This document shows positions 1 to 6,290 of a stretch of DNA of 41,464 bases, piece after piece. Both the position numbers and the translations under genes were made by a program. How positions within the stretch are numbered: the first letter of the stretch is position 1; each line of letters begins with the position of its first letter. Location of the stretch: NCBI GenBank assembly GCA_031262105.1, contig JAISIH010000007.1, positions 1-41,464 on the forward strand. Direction: 5' to 3'. Origin of the DNA: Ruminococcus sp. (lineage in GTDB: Bacteria; Bacillota; Clostridia; Oscillospirales; Ruminococcaceae). The notes under the pieces are model-generated. The model worked only from the letters and a program-made list of their open reading frames with translations, searched no databases and was not told the origin of the DNA.

Positions 1-1083
1 CTTTACGTTGACGACGCGGTTGACATGATTGAAGAGATGCCCGCGAATGTTGTTTCGCGCATACTCAAAAACGCCGACCCCGCCATGCGCAGTCAGATTA
101 ACAACCTCTTAAAATACCCCGAGGACTCCGCCGGGTCGATTATGACGACGGAATTCGTCTATTTTCGCAAGGGTAAGACGATTGCGGAATGTTTTGAGCG
201 AATCCGCTCCGTCGGGATTATGAAGGAGACGGTTTACACCTGTTATGTTACCGACAAGCGGAAACTCGTCGGCGCGGTTTCGCTCCTTGAAATGCTCACG
301 GCAGAGCCTTCGAGCCTTATTGAAGACATTGCGGAGTCGAATATAATTACGGTTAACACGCTTGAAGATAAAGAAACGGTTGCGAAAACCCTTTCAAAAT
401 ACGACTTACACGCAATTCCGGTTGTTGACAATGAAGACAGAATCGTCGGTATCGTAACCTTCGACGACGCTATCGACGTAATCGAGGAGGAGAACACCGA
501 GGACTTCTCGAAGATGGCGGCGGTTGCCCCCCTCGACGAGAGCTACTTCAAGACGACCGTCTGGCAGCACGCGAAAAGCCGGTTGCCGTGGCTTTTGTTC
601 CTCATGCTCTCCGCGACGCTCACCGGTTTTGTTATTTCAAAATACGAAACGGCTTTCGAGAAGCTCACGATTTTAGTGGCGTTCATGCCGATGATAATGG
701 GAACGGCGGGGAATTCCGGCTCGCAAAGCTCAACCCTCATAATCCGCGGCATGGCGGTTGACGAAATTCATCTGCGCGACCTTTTCAAGGTTTTATGGAA
801 AGAATTTCGCGTTGCGCTTATCTGCGGCGCGGTTTTGGGCTTCGTCAACGGGCTTCGCATCTATATTTTTGAAAAAGAGGGCGTCGCCGTCGCTTTTACG
901 GTTGGGCTTTCGATAATCGGCGTCGTTATCCTCGCGAAGATTGTCGGCTCAATGCTCCCCATGCTCGCCAAAAAAATCCGCCTCGACCCGGCTATTATGG
1001 CTACGCCTATGATTTCGACTATACTTGATACTTGCTCGCTTTTGATTTACTTTTCGCTGGCGATGGTTATACTGCACGTTTAA
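1..1083 (+). CDS. mgtE: Magnesium transporter MgtE, 5' end outside window
   Basis: The reading frame is open from base 1, so the gene starts upstream. About 360 residues are visible, against roughly 450 for the family, so part of the N domain is missing. Order: end of the MgtE N domain (to about residue 45), a pair of CBS domains (about 45-165, with the CBS-like strand LHAIPVVDNEDRIVGIVTF), then about five membrane segments. The transport-domain motifs GTAGNSGSQSS and DPAIMATPMISTILDT are both present. In this family the cytoplasmic N and CBS domains sense Mg2+ and gate a dimeric Mg2+ channel in the plasma membrane. The gene ends in tandem TAA stops followed by a hairpin. No upstream regulatory region is visible. 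Confidence 0.95.
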   Translation, partial: LYVDDAVDMIEEMPANVVSRILKNADPAMRSQINNLLKYPEDSAGSIMTTEFVYFRKGKTIAECFERIRSVGIMKETVYTCYVTDKRKLVGAVSLLEMLTAEPSSLIEDIAESNIITVNTLEDKETVAKTLSKYDLHAIPVVDNEDRIVGIVTFDDAIDVIEEENTEDFSKMAAVAPLDESYFKTTVWQHAKSRLPWLLFLMLSATLTGFVISKYETAFEKLTILVAFMPMIMGTAGNSGSQSSTLIIRGMAVDEIHLRDLFKVLWKEFRVALICGAVLGFVNGLRIYIFEKEGVAVAFTVGLSIIGVVILAKIVGSMLPMLAKKIRLDPAIMATPMISTILDTCSLLIYFSLAMVILHV

Positions 1084-1093
1084 TAAAACTAAT

Positions 1094-1119
1094 CCCCTGT
1101 CAGGTTAGTTTGACAGGGG
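1094..1119. terminator. Bidirectional terminator-like hairpin after mgtE
   Basis: Perfect 9-bp arms CCCCTGTCA (1094-1102) and TGACAGGGG (1111-1119) enclose an 8-nt loop. The stem lies between the convergent mgtE and RelE-like genes; the stop codon of the RelE-like gene is inside the loop. U-rich tracts are weak on both sides. Confidence 0.6.
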
Positions 1120-1515
1120 CTGTTCATCGTTTAATATAAAACCTTCTATTAAAGCACGCACGTATCGTTCCTTTATTTCTGTAACTTCTTTTTTATAATA
1201 AACAGAAGCAAACAGCACAAATTTATGTTCTGCCATAACTGCGTAAATCACCCTGAATCCGTTTGATTTACCATCATTATTATCGGGGTTCGGGAGCCTT
1301 TTTTTATAAACATCGTAGGGTGTCGGCGTTTCGTCATGAAACCAAACATTATCCCCGAATACGCCCGCACGTACTTCATCTGCTAAAACTTCGAGCATAT
1401 CCGGCAGTGCTACGAATTTTTTCTTCTTAACAAAACGCTTTACTTCTTTATCAAATTCATCTGTGTTCTCTGTTTCAAAAAGTTCTATTTCAGGTATGTT
1501 TTGATTATCTGTCAT
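1105..1515 (-). CDS. RelE/ParE-like toxin candidate
   Basis: 136 residues. The second half has the RelE-superfamily look, an RVIYAV strand followed by a FVLFASVYYKKE strand, as in mRNA interferases whose C-terminal half carries a ribosome- or RNA-binding beta sheet. The N-terminal about 40 residues are acidic then Lys-rich and longer than in usual RelE proteins of 85-110 residues. The start ATG is preceded by AGAGGAAT. It overlaps the upstream small gene by 11 nt, the usual translational coupling of a toxin behind its antitoxin. A perfect promoter drives the pair. Family assignment rests on strand pattern only; it could instead be a phage-derived Gp49-like protein. Confidence 0.6.
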   Translation of the reverse strand: MTDNQNIPEIELFETENTDEFDKEVKRFVKKKKFVALPDMLEVLADEVRAGVFGDNVWFHDETPTPYDVYKKRLPNPDNNDGKSNGFRVIYAVMAEHKFVLFASVYYKKEVTEIKERYVRALIEGFILNDEQPLSN

Positions 1516-1711
1516 TTAATTCCTCTTTTCTGACATCATCGGCAAGCCGTTTCCATATTGATAGCGACTCGTGCATTGGTTTGAATTTGCTTTTGTCTCC
1601 CGTTTTCAAATAATGCGAAAAATCTGAGATTGATTTGTTAAAGCCTGTATCAAATTGCTTTTTGTCAAAATCTTTGCTCTCGTTACCTGAAAAAATTATC
1701 CCTTCGTCCAT
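1505..1711 (-). CDS. Small protein upstream of RelE-like gene, possible antitoxin
   Basis: 68 residues, charged, with no family I recognise (starts MDEGIIFSGN). The start at 1711 is chosen over an ATG at 1732. GGGGGAG sits 7 nt before the 1711 ATG, and the 1732 ATG lies almost at the predicted transcription start of the promoter at 1735-1763. A central KSISDFSHYL...ESLSIWKRL segment could be helical. As first gene of an overlapping two-gene operon with a RelE-like protein it is placed like an antitoxin, but no DNA-binding motif such as ribbon-helix-helix or HTH is obvious. Confidence 0.6.
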   Translation of the reverse strand: MDEGIIFSGNESKDFDKKQFDTGFNKSISDFSHYLKTGDKSKFKPMHESLSIWKRLADDVRKEELNDR

Positions 1712-1734
1712 AGAATCACTCCCCCTACTCATTT

Positions 1735-1763
1735 ATTATACCCCTAAATTATTAAATTGTCAA
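1735..1763 (-). promoter_or_regulatory. Perfect sigma-A promoter for the RelE-like pair
   Basis: On the minus strand TTGACA (1758-1763), a 17-nt spacer and TATAAT (1735-1740). Upstream sequence ATTTGGTGTTGACAAT (1756-1771) is shared exactly with the hicA1 promoter at 2460-2475. Confidence 0.85.
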
Positions 1764-1817
1764 CACCAAATTACCCTAAGCAGGGGAAGTTTAGCCATGC
1801 GCGGCGGTTTTGAACGT

Positions 1818-2222
1818 CTAAACAAGCCCCAAACGCTGTTTTATACCGTCTTGCAGAGTTTGTGAGAAGTTCAGATTTGCGCGTTCCGCAAGGGTATTAA
1901 GCCACGTCGGGATAGAACAATTTTTATTAACCGGTTTCTTGTTAAATTTCTTCGCAAAAGATTCCACATCAAGGCGCATGAAATTAACAAAACCATTCTC
2001 GAATTCGTCTGCGACAACCTCCCCCGGCTTTGAAGCAGGTGGGAGTTTTTCGCCCATTTCAAGTGACGTTAAAATCCAACCGCAAGCCGCATCATCAGCC
2101 ATATAAAGTGCTTCATCAAGCGTAAAACCGCAGGTTGTACAGCCCGGCAAATCCGGAAATATAACCGTTATTCCGTCGTCGTCAGGATAAAAACAAGCCG
2201 GGTAAGTATATATAAGTTCCAT
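1818..2222 (-). CDS. hicB: HicB-family antitoxin (module 1)
   Basis: 134 residues from the ATG at 2222, preceded by GGAGGAAATT. An in-frame ATG at 2294 lies inside hicA and has no such site. The N-terminal half (PACFYPDDDGITVIFPDLPG, CTTCGF...LDEALYMADDA) is the partial RNase-H fold of HicB. The C-terminal NCSIPTWLNTLAERANLNFS segment is the DNA-binding tail that autoregulates the operon. It is read from the hicA1 promoter, 16 nt after hicA1. In this family HicB sequesters HicA and represses its own promoter. It is clearly paralogous to the second HicB at 2545-2943. Confidence 0.9.
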   Translation of the reverse strand: MELIYTYPACFYPDDDGITVIFPDLPGCTTCGFTLDEALYMADDAACGWILTSLEMGEKLPPASKPGEVVADEFENGFVNFMRLDVESFAKKFNKKPVNKNCSIPTWLNTLAERANLNFSQTLQDGIKQRLGLV

Positions 2223-2238
2223 AATTTCCTCCGGAATT

Positions 2239-2421
2239 TCACTTAAGTTTTGCCTGTTTAAGCACCGATACAAGCGTGCTTTTCGGTAAATCACCTTTAT
2301 GATAAGGCAATGAAACTAAACCGATTTTTGATGGGTGTTTATACTGATAGTGTGAGCCGCGAACCCTCATTAAATACCAACCGTCCGCTGTAATGATTTT
2401 TTCAACATCTTTGAAGGTCAC
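2239..2421 (-). CDS. hicA: HicA mRNA interferase toxin (module 1)
   Basis: 60 residues, the usual HicA length. It has the double-stranded-RNA-binding-like fold signature: DVEKIITADGWYLMRVRGSHYQY, with the catalytic His in GSH, then LPYHKGDLPKSTLVSVLKQA. HicA toxins cleave mRNA independently of the ribosome and are neutralised by HicB. It is the first gene of the hicA1-hicB1 operon, toxin first, which is normal for hicAB. GAGGTGATGTTGTG at its start supplies a ribosome binding site. Confidence 0.92.
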   Translation of the reverse strand: MTFKDVEKIITADGWYLMRVRGSHYQYKHPSKIGLVSLPYHKGDLPKSTLVSVLKQAKLK

Positions 2422-2438
2422 AACATCACCTCAACCAT

Positions 2439-2467
2439 ATTATAACACACCTTTTGCGCATTGTCAA
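2439..2467 (-). promoter_or_regulatory. Perfect sigma-A promoter of hicAB module 1
   Basis: Minus-strand TTGACA (2462-2467), 17-nt spacer, TATAAT (2439-2444). The spacer contains ATGCGCA, also present next to the -10 of the module 2 promoter, so it may be part of a HicB operator. Confidence 0.85.
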
Positions 2468-2480
2468 CACCAAATCAAAA

Positions 2481-2498
2481 ACTCCGCATAAAGCGGAG
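2481..2498 (-). terminator. Terminator of hicAB module 2
   Basis: Reading the minus strand, CTCCGC - 5-nt loop - GCGGAG is followed by TTTTTGATTTG. It lies between the end of hicB2 and the promoter of hicAB module 1. Confidence 0.75.
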
Positions 2499-2506
2499 CT
2501 TTTTGT

Positions 2507-2523
2507 CTGCCGGCGGCGGGGGT
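2507..2523. repeat. 17-nt copy of the tRNA-Leu 3' end
   Basis: CTGCCGGCGGCGGGGGT is identical to 3262-3278, which covers the discriminator base, acceptor strand and start of the T arm of tRNA-Leu(CAA). The two copies flank hicAB module 2 in direct orientation, like an attL/attR pair left by integration at a tRNA gene. The sequence is GC-rich and simple, so chance is not excluded. Confidence 0.55.
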
Positions 2524-2544
2524 TATTCTACCTGTAAAACAACC

Positions 2545-2943
2545 TTACGCCAAGTCTAAATTCTGCTTAATTGCGTCTTGAAGCAGAATTGAAAAATTAA
2601 ACCCTTTTCGTTCCGCAAGTGTCGCGAGCCATGCAGGCACAGTGCAGTTTTTCCTTACCGATTTTGAATGATATTTTTCGGCATATGCATCAATATCAAG
2701 GCGAATCAAACTTACAAATCCGTCTTCAAAATCATCAGCCTTTACGTCAGCAAGATTTGACGGTGGCGGCACAGGCTCACCACGAACAATCTCTCCGTAA
2801 ATCCAACCGCACCCCGCCTCATCTGCCATTAAAAACGCTTCTTCGATATCTTTTCCAAAAGTCGTACAGCCCGGCAAATCATGAAAAATAACGGTTACTC
2901 CGTCATCATCGGGATAAAAACAAGCCGGATAAATGCCAACCAT
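2545..2943 (-). CDS. hicB: HicB-family antitoxin (module 2)
   Basis: 132 residues, start ATG at 2943 behind GAGAGGG. Same architecture as the module 1 HicB: PACFYPDDDGVTVIFHDLPG, a LMADEAGCGWI helix and a C-terminal NCTVPAWLATLAERKGFNFS DNA-binding tail. The two antitoxins are similar over their whole length. It follows hicA2 by 17 nt and ends before a good terminator at 2481-2498. It should bind HicA2 and repress the promoter at 3164-3192. Whether it also binds HicA1 cannot be judged from sequence. Confidence 0.92.
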   Translation of the reverse strand: MVGIYPACFYPDDDGVTVIFHDLPGCTTFGKDIEEAFLMADEAGCGWIYGEIVRGEPVPPPSNLADVKADDFEDGFVSLIRLDIDAYAEKYHSKSVRKNCTVPAWLATLAERKGFNFSILLQDAIKQNLDLA

Positions 2944-2960
2944 AATATAACCCTCTCCCC

Positions 2961-3143
2961 TTACTTAAGCCCTGCTTGACGCATTATAGAACTTAACGAT
3001 TTCTTCGGTATATCTCCATGATGAAACGATATTGTCACTTTTCCCTTTTTAGTCGGGTGAAGATAATGATGGTGCGAACCCTCCGCGCCTATATAATACC
3101 AGCCGTCTTTTGTAATTATCTTTTCTGCTTGCTTTGCTGTCAT
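2961..3143 (-). CDS. hicA: HicA mRNA interferase toxin (module 2)
   Basis: 60 residues (starts MTAKQAEKIITKDGWYYIGAEG). The catalytic His is in GSHHHY and the tail is FHHGDIPKKSLSSIMRQAGLK. AAGGAG lies 9 nt before the start. It is the first gene of the second hicAB operon, immediately next to tRNA-Leu(CAA). It is a paralogue of HicA at 2239-2421 with about half of the residues shared by eye, so either an old local duplication or two independent arrivals of related modules. Confidence 0.92.
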   Translation of the reverse strand: MTAKQAEKIITKDGWYYIGAEGSHHHYLHPTKKGKVTISFHHGDIPKKSLSSIMRQAGLK

Positions 3144-3163
3144 TATTATAAGCTCCTTAATAT

Positions 3164-3192
3164 ATTATAATGCGCATTGCGTGCATTATCAA
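3164..3192 (-). promoter_or_regulatory. Promoter of hicAB module 2
   Basis: Minus-strand TTGATA (3187-3192), 17-nt spacer, TATAAT (3164-3169). The spacer holds ATGCACGCAATGCGCAT, an imperfect inverted repeat that is a plausible HicB operator. Confidence 0.8.
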
Positions 3193-3241
3193 GCGATTTC
3201 CACAAGATTATTGTAAAATTTTTATGAATAACATACGAAAG

Positions 3242-3260
3242 CCCTCTGTAAAACAGAGGG
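3242..3260 (-). terminator. Hairpin after tRNA-Leu(CAA)
   Basis: Minus strand CCCTCTGT - TTT - ACAGAGGG, directly after the tRNA 3' end. The following sequence CTTTCGTATG is only weakly T-rich, so termination strength is uncertain. Confidence 0.55.
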
Positions 3261-3262
3261 GC

Positions 3263-3346
3263 TGCCGGCGGCGGGGGTCGAACCCGCACGGTATCGCTAC
3301 CACCGGATTTTGAGTCCGGCACGTCTGCCAATTCCATCACGCCGGC
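3263..3346 (-). tRNA. tRNA-Leu (anticodon CAA)
   Basis: 84 nt with a long variable arm (class II). Acceptor GCCGGCG pairs with CGCCGGC and is followed by discriminator A. The anticodon stem CCGGA/TCCGG closes the loop CTCAAAA, with CAA at 3310-3312, reading TTG codons. The T arm contains GGTTCGACCCC. CCA is not encoded. Its 3' end is repeated at 2507-2523. Confidence 0.95.
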
Positions 3347-3499
3347 GTCGGGCGGGGACGCCCCCGCGGGCAAGCCGCCGCGCTTAGTCTAACCAAGCGC
3401 ATAGTAATCAAGCGGCGGGGGGCTTTAGTGAATACAAATTCATTTTAGCATAAATTAAGAATTATTTCAATGACTATTTTGTTAACATTTTGCGGAAAG

Positions 3500-4813
3500 C
3501 TATTCAAGCTCCTCCGCATTTTTGACGTCTCTCTTGCGATACCTGCGCAGCCTTAGTTTCGATTGGTAGTAGACTTGGGCGGGGTAGAGACCTACGTAGC
3601 CGGAGAGGAGGTAGCTTATGGCGATTGCGGCACCGAAATAGAGCATGACAGATTCGGCGTTGACTATTTCGGTGAAGAGTTCGGCGGCGAGGATTAGGGC
3701 GGCGAGGGGGCAGTTGGTTACGCCGCAAAAGACGGAGACGAAACCGAGGGCTGCGCCGAAGGATGGTTCGAGACCGAGGACTACGGCGAGGGAGCTTCCC
3801 ATTGTTGAGCCGATGTAGAAGGCAGGGAGGATTTCGCCGCCGCGGAAGCCTGCGCCGAGAGTCAGGGCGGTGAGGGCGATTTTAATCAGCGGAACGTAGA
3901 TGGGGATATCGCGGGAGACGAAAGCGTGTTCGATTGTGTTGTAGCCTGCGCCGGAGTAGATGTCTGTTCCGAGGAGGAGGGTTATTCCCGCGACGAGAAG
4001 ACCGCCGACGACTACCCTTATATAGGGGTTTGTGAAAAATTTGCCGTAATATTTGCGGGAAAGATCCATTGCCCTGCAAAAGAGGATTGCGGCTATTGCC
4101 GAACAGACGCCGATTACAGCAACCTTCCCGAGGGCTGAAAAATCCACGGCTGAACTTACGCCGTCAATTACATAGCGTTCGCGGGCAAGCCCCAAGAGGC
4201 GGGTTGTCCAATACGCCGCAACCGCGCCTGTTACGCACGGGACAAGGGCAGAATAGGAAATCGAGCCGATTATTGCAATCTCAATCGCGAAAATTGCCGA
4301 GGCGGCGGGCGCGCCAGTCAGGGCGGAAAAAGCGGCGGCAATTGCCGTCATCATAAGGACGGAAGAGTCGTTTTTCCCCATTTTAAGAAGCCCCGAAACA
4401 GGTGCTAAGATTCCGCCGCCGATTTGCAGCGACGCGCCCTCACAACCTGCCGAGCCGCCTGTAAGGTGTGTTAACACAGACGCGGCGAAAACGAGCGGAG
4501 CTTTTTTCCACTCGACAGCGGACGTTCCGTCATGGGCGGCGGCGACAATGTCGTTTGTGCCGTTGTCATGCGGAAAGCCTGCTTTTTTATAAATATAAAC
4601 GATTACGATTCCGGCGAGGGGCAGAAGCGGGAGCAGGATGAGGCGGTGGTCTGCGCGGAAGCTGTTCGCGCCGTCAATTGCGAGGCGAAACAGGCTCACA
4701 GCCGCGCCGACGACAGCTCCGCACGGTATCGCTATTAACAGCCACTTGAAGAAATACTCCCATGCGCGGATTGCCCCGACAAGCCTCATGCGGCGGACTA
4801 ATTTTCTTATCAT
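3500..4813 (-). CDS. ClC-family chloride channel or H+/Cl- antiporter
   Basis: 437 residues, about ten hydrophobic segments, no C-terminal CBS domains. ClC landmarks in order: GSAGCEGAS at 120-128 (the GSxGxEGP-like loop, with Glu125 at the gating position), the GGEILPAFYIGS selectivity loop, and the late helices GAALGFVSVFCGVTNCPLAALILAAELF. ClC proteins are dimeric membrane antiporters or channels for chloride, some for fluoride. The presence of the gating Glu favours an antiporter. It lies 67 nt after speB on the same strand and may be the last gene of the polyamine run. A link to acid response, as for amino-acid-decarboxylase systems, is inference only. Confidence 0.92.
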   Translation of the reverse strand: MIRKLVRRMRLVGAIRAWEYFFKWLLIAIPCGAVVGAAVSLFRLAIDGANSFRADHRLILLPLLPLAGIVIVYIYKKAGFPHDNGTNDIVAAAHDGTSAVEWKKAPLVFAASVLTHLTGGSAGCEGASLQIGGGILAPVSGLLKMGKNDSSVLMMTAIAAAFSALTGAPAASAIFAIEIAIIGSISYSALVPCVTGAVAAYWTTRLLGLARERYVIDGVSSAVDFSALGKVAVIGVCSAIAAILFCRAMDLSRKYYGKFFTNPYIRVVVGGLLVAGITLLLGTDIYSGAGYNTIEHAFVSRDIPIYVPLIKIALTALTLGAGFRGGEILPAFYIGSTMGSSLAVVLGLEPSFGAALGFVSVFCGVTNCPLAALILAAELFTEIVNAESVMLYFGAAIAISYLLSGYVGLYPAQVYYQSKLRLRRYRKRDVKNAEELE

Positions 4814-4880
4814 AAAATTCGTACAGCGGCGGGTTGGTTTTATTGTTCAAAAATACCGGCTTAGTTTTCTTGCCCTAACT

Positions 4881-5795
4881 TCACATCGGCAGTTCGTCAA
4901 ACGGCAGTTCGTCGTCTTCGTCTATAGTGCGGTTGCGGTTATATTCCGAATAATATATGAACATCTCGCGCAGGATTAAATTCGCGGCGGCTGTTGAAAT
5001 TCCCGACGGGTCGTAGGGCGGCGACAGTTCAACCACATCAAACCCGACAACGTTAAGGTCTGCAAAAGCCATCGTATACGCCAAAATCTCCGACACCGTA
5101 CAACCGTTATGCTCCGGCGTTCCCGTCCCCGGGAAGACGGACGGGTCAAGCACGTCGAGGTCGAGCGTGATATAAACGGGGCTGTCTTCCGCCACAAAAA
5201 GGGTATTTTCAATCTCCTCGTCAATCTGCTCAAGCCCGAAAATCGGGTTTGGTATCCGCCCGAAGTGGAATTCTTCCGCCGTGCCGCTCCTTATCCCGAA
5301 CTGGTAGATGTTCTTCATCCCCACAAGCTCCGCGCATCTGCGCATAACCGTCGCGTGGGAGAGCTTTTCGCCGAGGTATTCGTCCCGTAAATCCGCGTGG
5401 GCGTCAAGGTGGATTATCCGCAGGTCGGGGTACTTCTTAACAAGCGCCCGCACCGCCCCGAGCGTTACAAGGTGTTCCCCCCCGAGCATAACCGGCTTCT
5501 TATCCCGCGTTATAATCTTAGAGGTCATATGCTCAATCATCTCAAGCACCCGCTCCGTGTTCCCGAACGGCAGCTCCAAATCTCCCGCGTCAAAAACCCT
5601 GCAATCGGTTATGTCCGTATACTGATAAGGCGAGTACGTCTCAATCCCGTACGACTCCCTTCGCATAACCGCCGGCGCAAACCTCGCCCCCGGGCGATAC
5701 GACGTAGTTCCGTCAAACGGCGCCCCGAAAAGCACATACTCCGCTTCCTCAAACTCAGCATCACAGCCTATGAATCTGTTATATTCACTAATCAT
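4881..5795 (-). CDS. speB: Agmatinase (agmatine ureohydrolase)
   Basis: 304 residues of the ureohydrolase (arginase/agmatinase) family. The binuclear Mn2+ ligands are visible: His108 in GGEH, Asp131/His133/Asp135 in DAHAD, Asp212/Asp214 in DLD. The N-terminal NRFIGC...GAPFDGTTSYRPGARFAP pattern is typical of agmatinases. It hydrolyses agmatine to putrescine and urea, linking the upstream decarboxylase to spermidine synthase. The ATG at 5795 has no Shine-Dalgarno site; a large hairpin repeat (5805-5853) sits immediately upstream, separating speB from the rest of the polyamine genes. A start further inside is possible but would remove conserved residues. Confidence 0.93.
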   Translation of the reverse strand: MISEYNRFIGCDAEFEEAEYVLFGAPFDGTTSYRPGARFAPAVMRRESYGIETYSPYQYTDITDCRVFDAGDLELPFGNTERVLEMIEHMTSKIITRDKKPVMLGGEHLVTLGAVRALVKKYPDLRIIHLDAHADLRDEYLGEKLSHATVMRRCAELVGMKNIYQFGIRSGTAEEFHFGRIPNPIFGLEQIDEEIENTLFVAEDSPVYITLDLDVLDPSVFPGTGTPEHNGCTVSEILAYTMAFADLNVVGFDVVELSPPYDPSGISTAAANLILREMFIYYSEYNRNRTIDEDDELPFDELPM

Positions 5796-5804
5796 GGAAG
5801 AACG

Positions 5805-5853
5805 CTGGGGGAAAACTTTCTGAGGACAACGCGTTGCACAAGTTTCCCCCCAG
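5805..5853. repeat. Long hairpin repeat upstream of speB
   Basis: Arms CTGGGGGAAAACTT (5805-5818) and AAGTTTCCCCCCAG (5840-5853) pair with one mismatch. The loop contains the 10-bp palindrome CAACGCGTTG (5827-5836). The right side continues as ACCCCCTTTCAAAGACTTTTTT, a style typical of dispersed intergenic repeats in Clostridia. It begins 9 nt upstream of the speB start codon. Confidence 0.65.
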
Positions 5854-5933
5854 ACCCCCTTTCAAAGACTTTTTTAATTAGTCATTTTTGTTTATTTTTT
5901 CGTTAATTCGGATTGGTTTAGGTGAAATCAATG

Positions 5934-6251
5934 CTATAACGAATTCTGTATTCTGTACTCTGTATTCTGTACTCTGTATTCTGTATTCTTTTTCGGCAAG
6001 AAAACATCAACCATCACAGCCCTGTCGTTAACATTAAGCTTTATTTTCGTAATCGGCGACGGGTTCGGTATCGTTTCGCCGTCTTCAATAAGCCCGAGAA
6101 GCTCTATCTTCAAGAGTTCCTTCGCGCTTATTCCGGCTTTTTCTTCCGTCTCCGCACAGGTTGCGCAGTTAAGGTCGGGGAACTCTATCGAGAATTGCCC
6201 GTCTTCTTCGCGAGTAAATATTGCCGGGTAACGGTAGTTATTACTAAACAT
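5934..6251 (-). CDS. Lone HicB-like protein with repeat-encoded tail
   Basis: 105 residues. Residues about 6-60 resemble the HicB partial RNase-H fold (YPAIFTREEDGQFSIEFPDLN, then CATCAETEEKAGISAKELL). There is no C-terminal RHH or HTH like that of the two HicB proteins at 1818-2943. Instead the frame runs into a tandem DNA repeat that encodes NTEYRVQNTEYRIQNSL. Ribosome site AAGGAG precedes the ATG. No hicA lies beside it. It sits in the polyamine run between speE and speB, 39 nt after speE. It may be an orphan antitoxin or a HicB-fold protein reused for another purpose. Confidence 0.75.
   Translation of the reverse strand: MFSNNYRYPAIFTREEDGQFSIEFPDLNCATCAETEEKAGISAKELLKIELLGLIEDGETIPNPSPITKIKLNVNDRAVMVDVFLPKKNTEYRVQNTEYRIQNSL
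5942..5990. repeat. Tandem 6/12-bp repeat at the end of the HicB-like gene
   Basis: About eight consecutive copies of CTGTAT/CTGTAC (plus strand), alternating as a 12-bp unit. It is in frame with the HicB-like gene and so extends the protein with Asn-Thr-Glu-Tyr-Arg-type units. Confidence 0.85.
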
Positions 6252-6290
6252 TGCTGTCGCTCCTTATTACCTCTCGTGACGAATAACTCT

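Noticed and set aside
3146..3373. 75-codon minus-strand open frame
   Set aside because: It runs straight through tRNA-Leu(CAA) and its flanks; the peptide (Pro-rich) is a by-product of the tRNA sequence.
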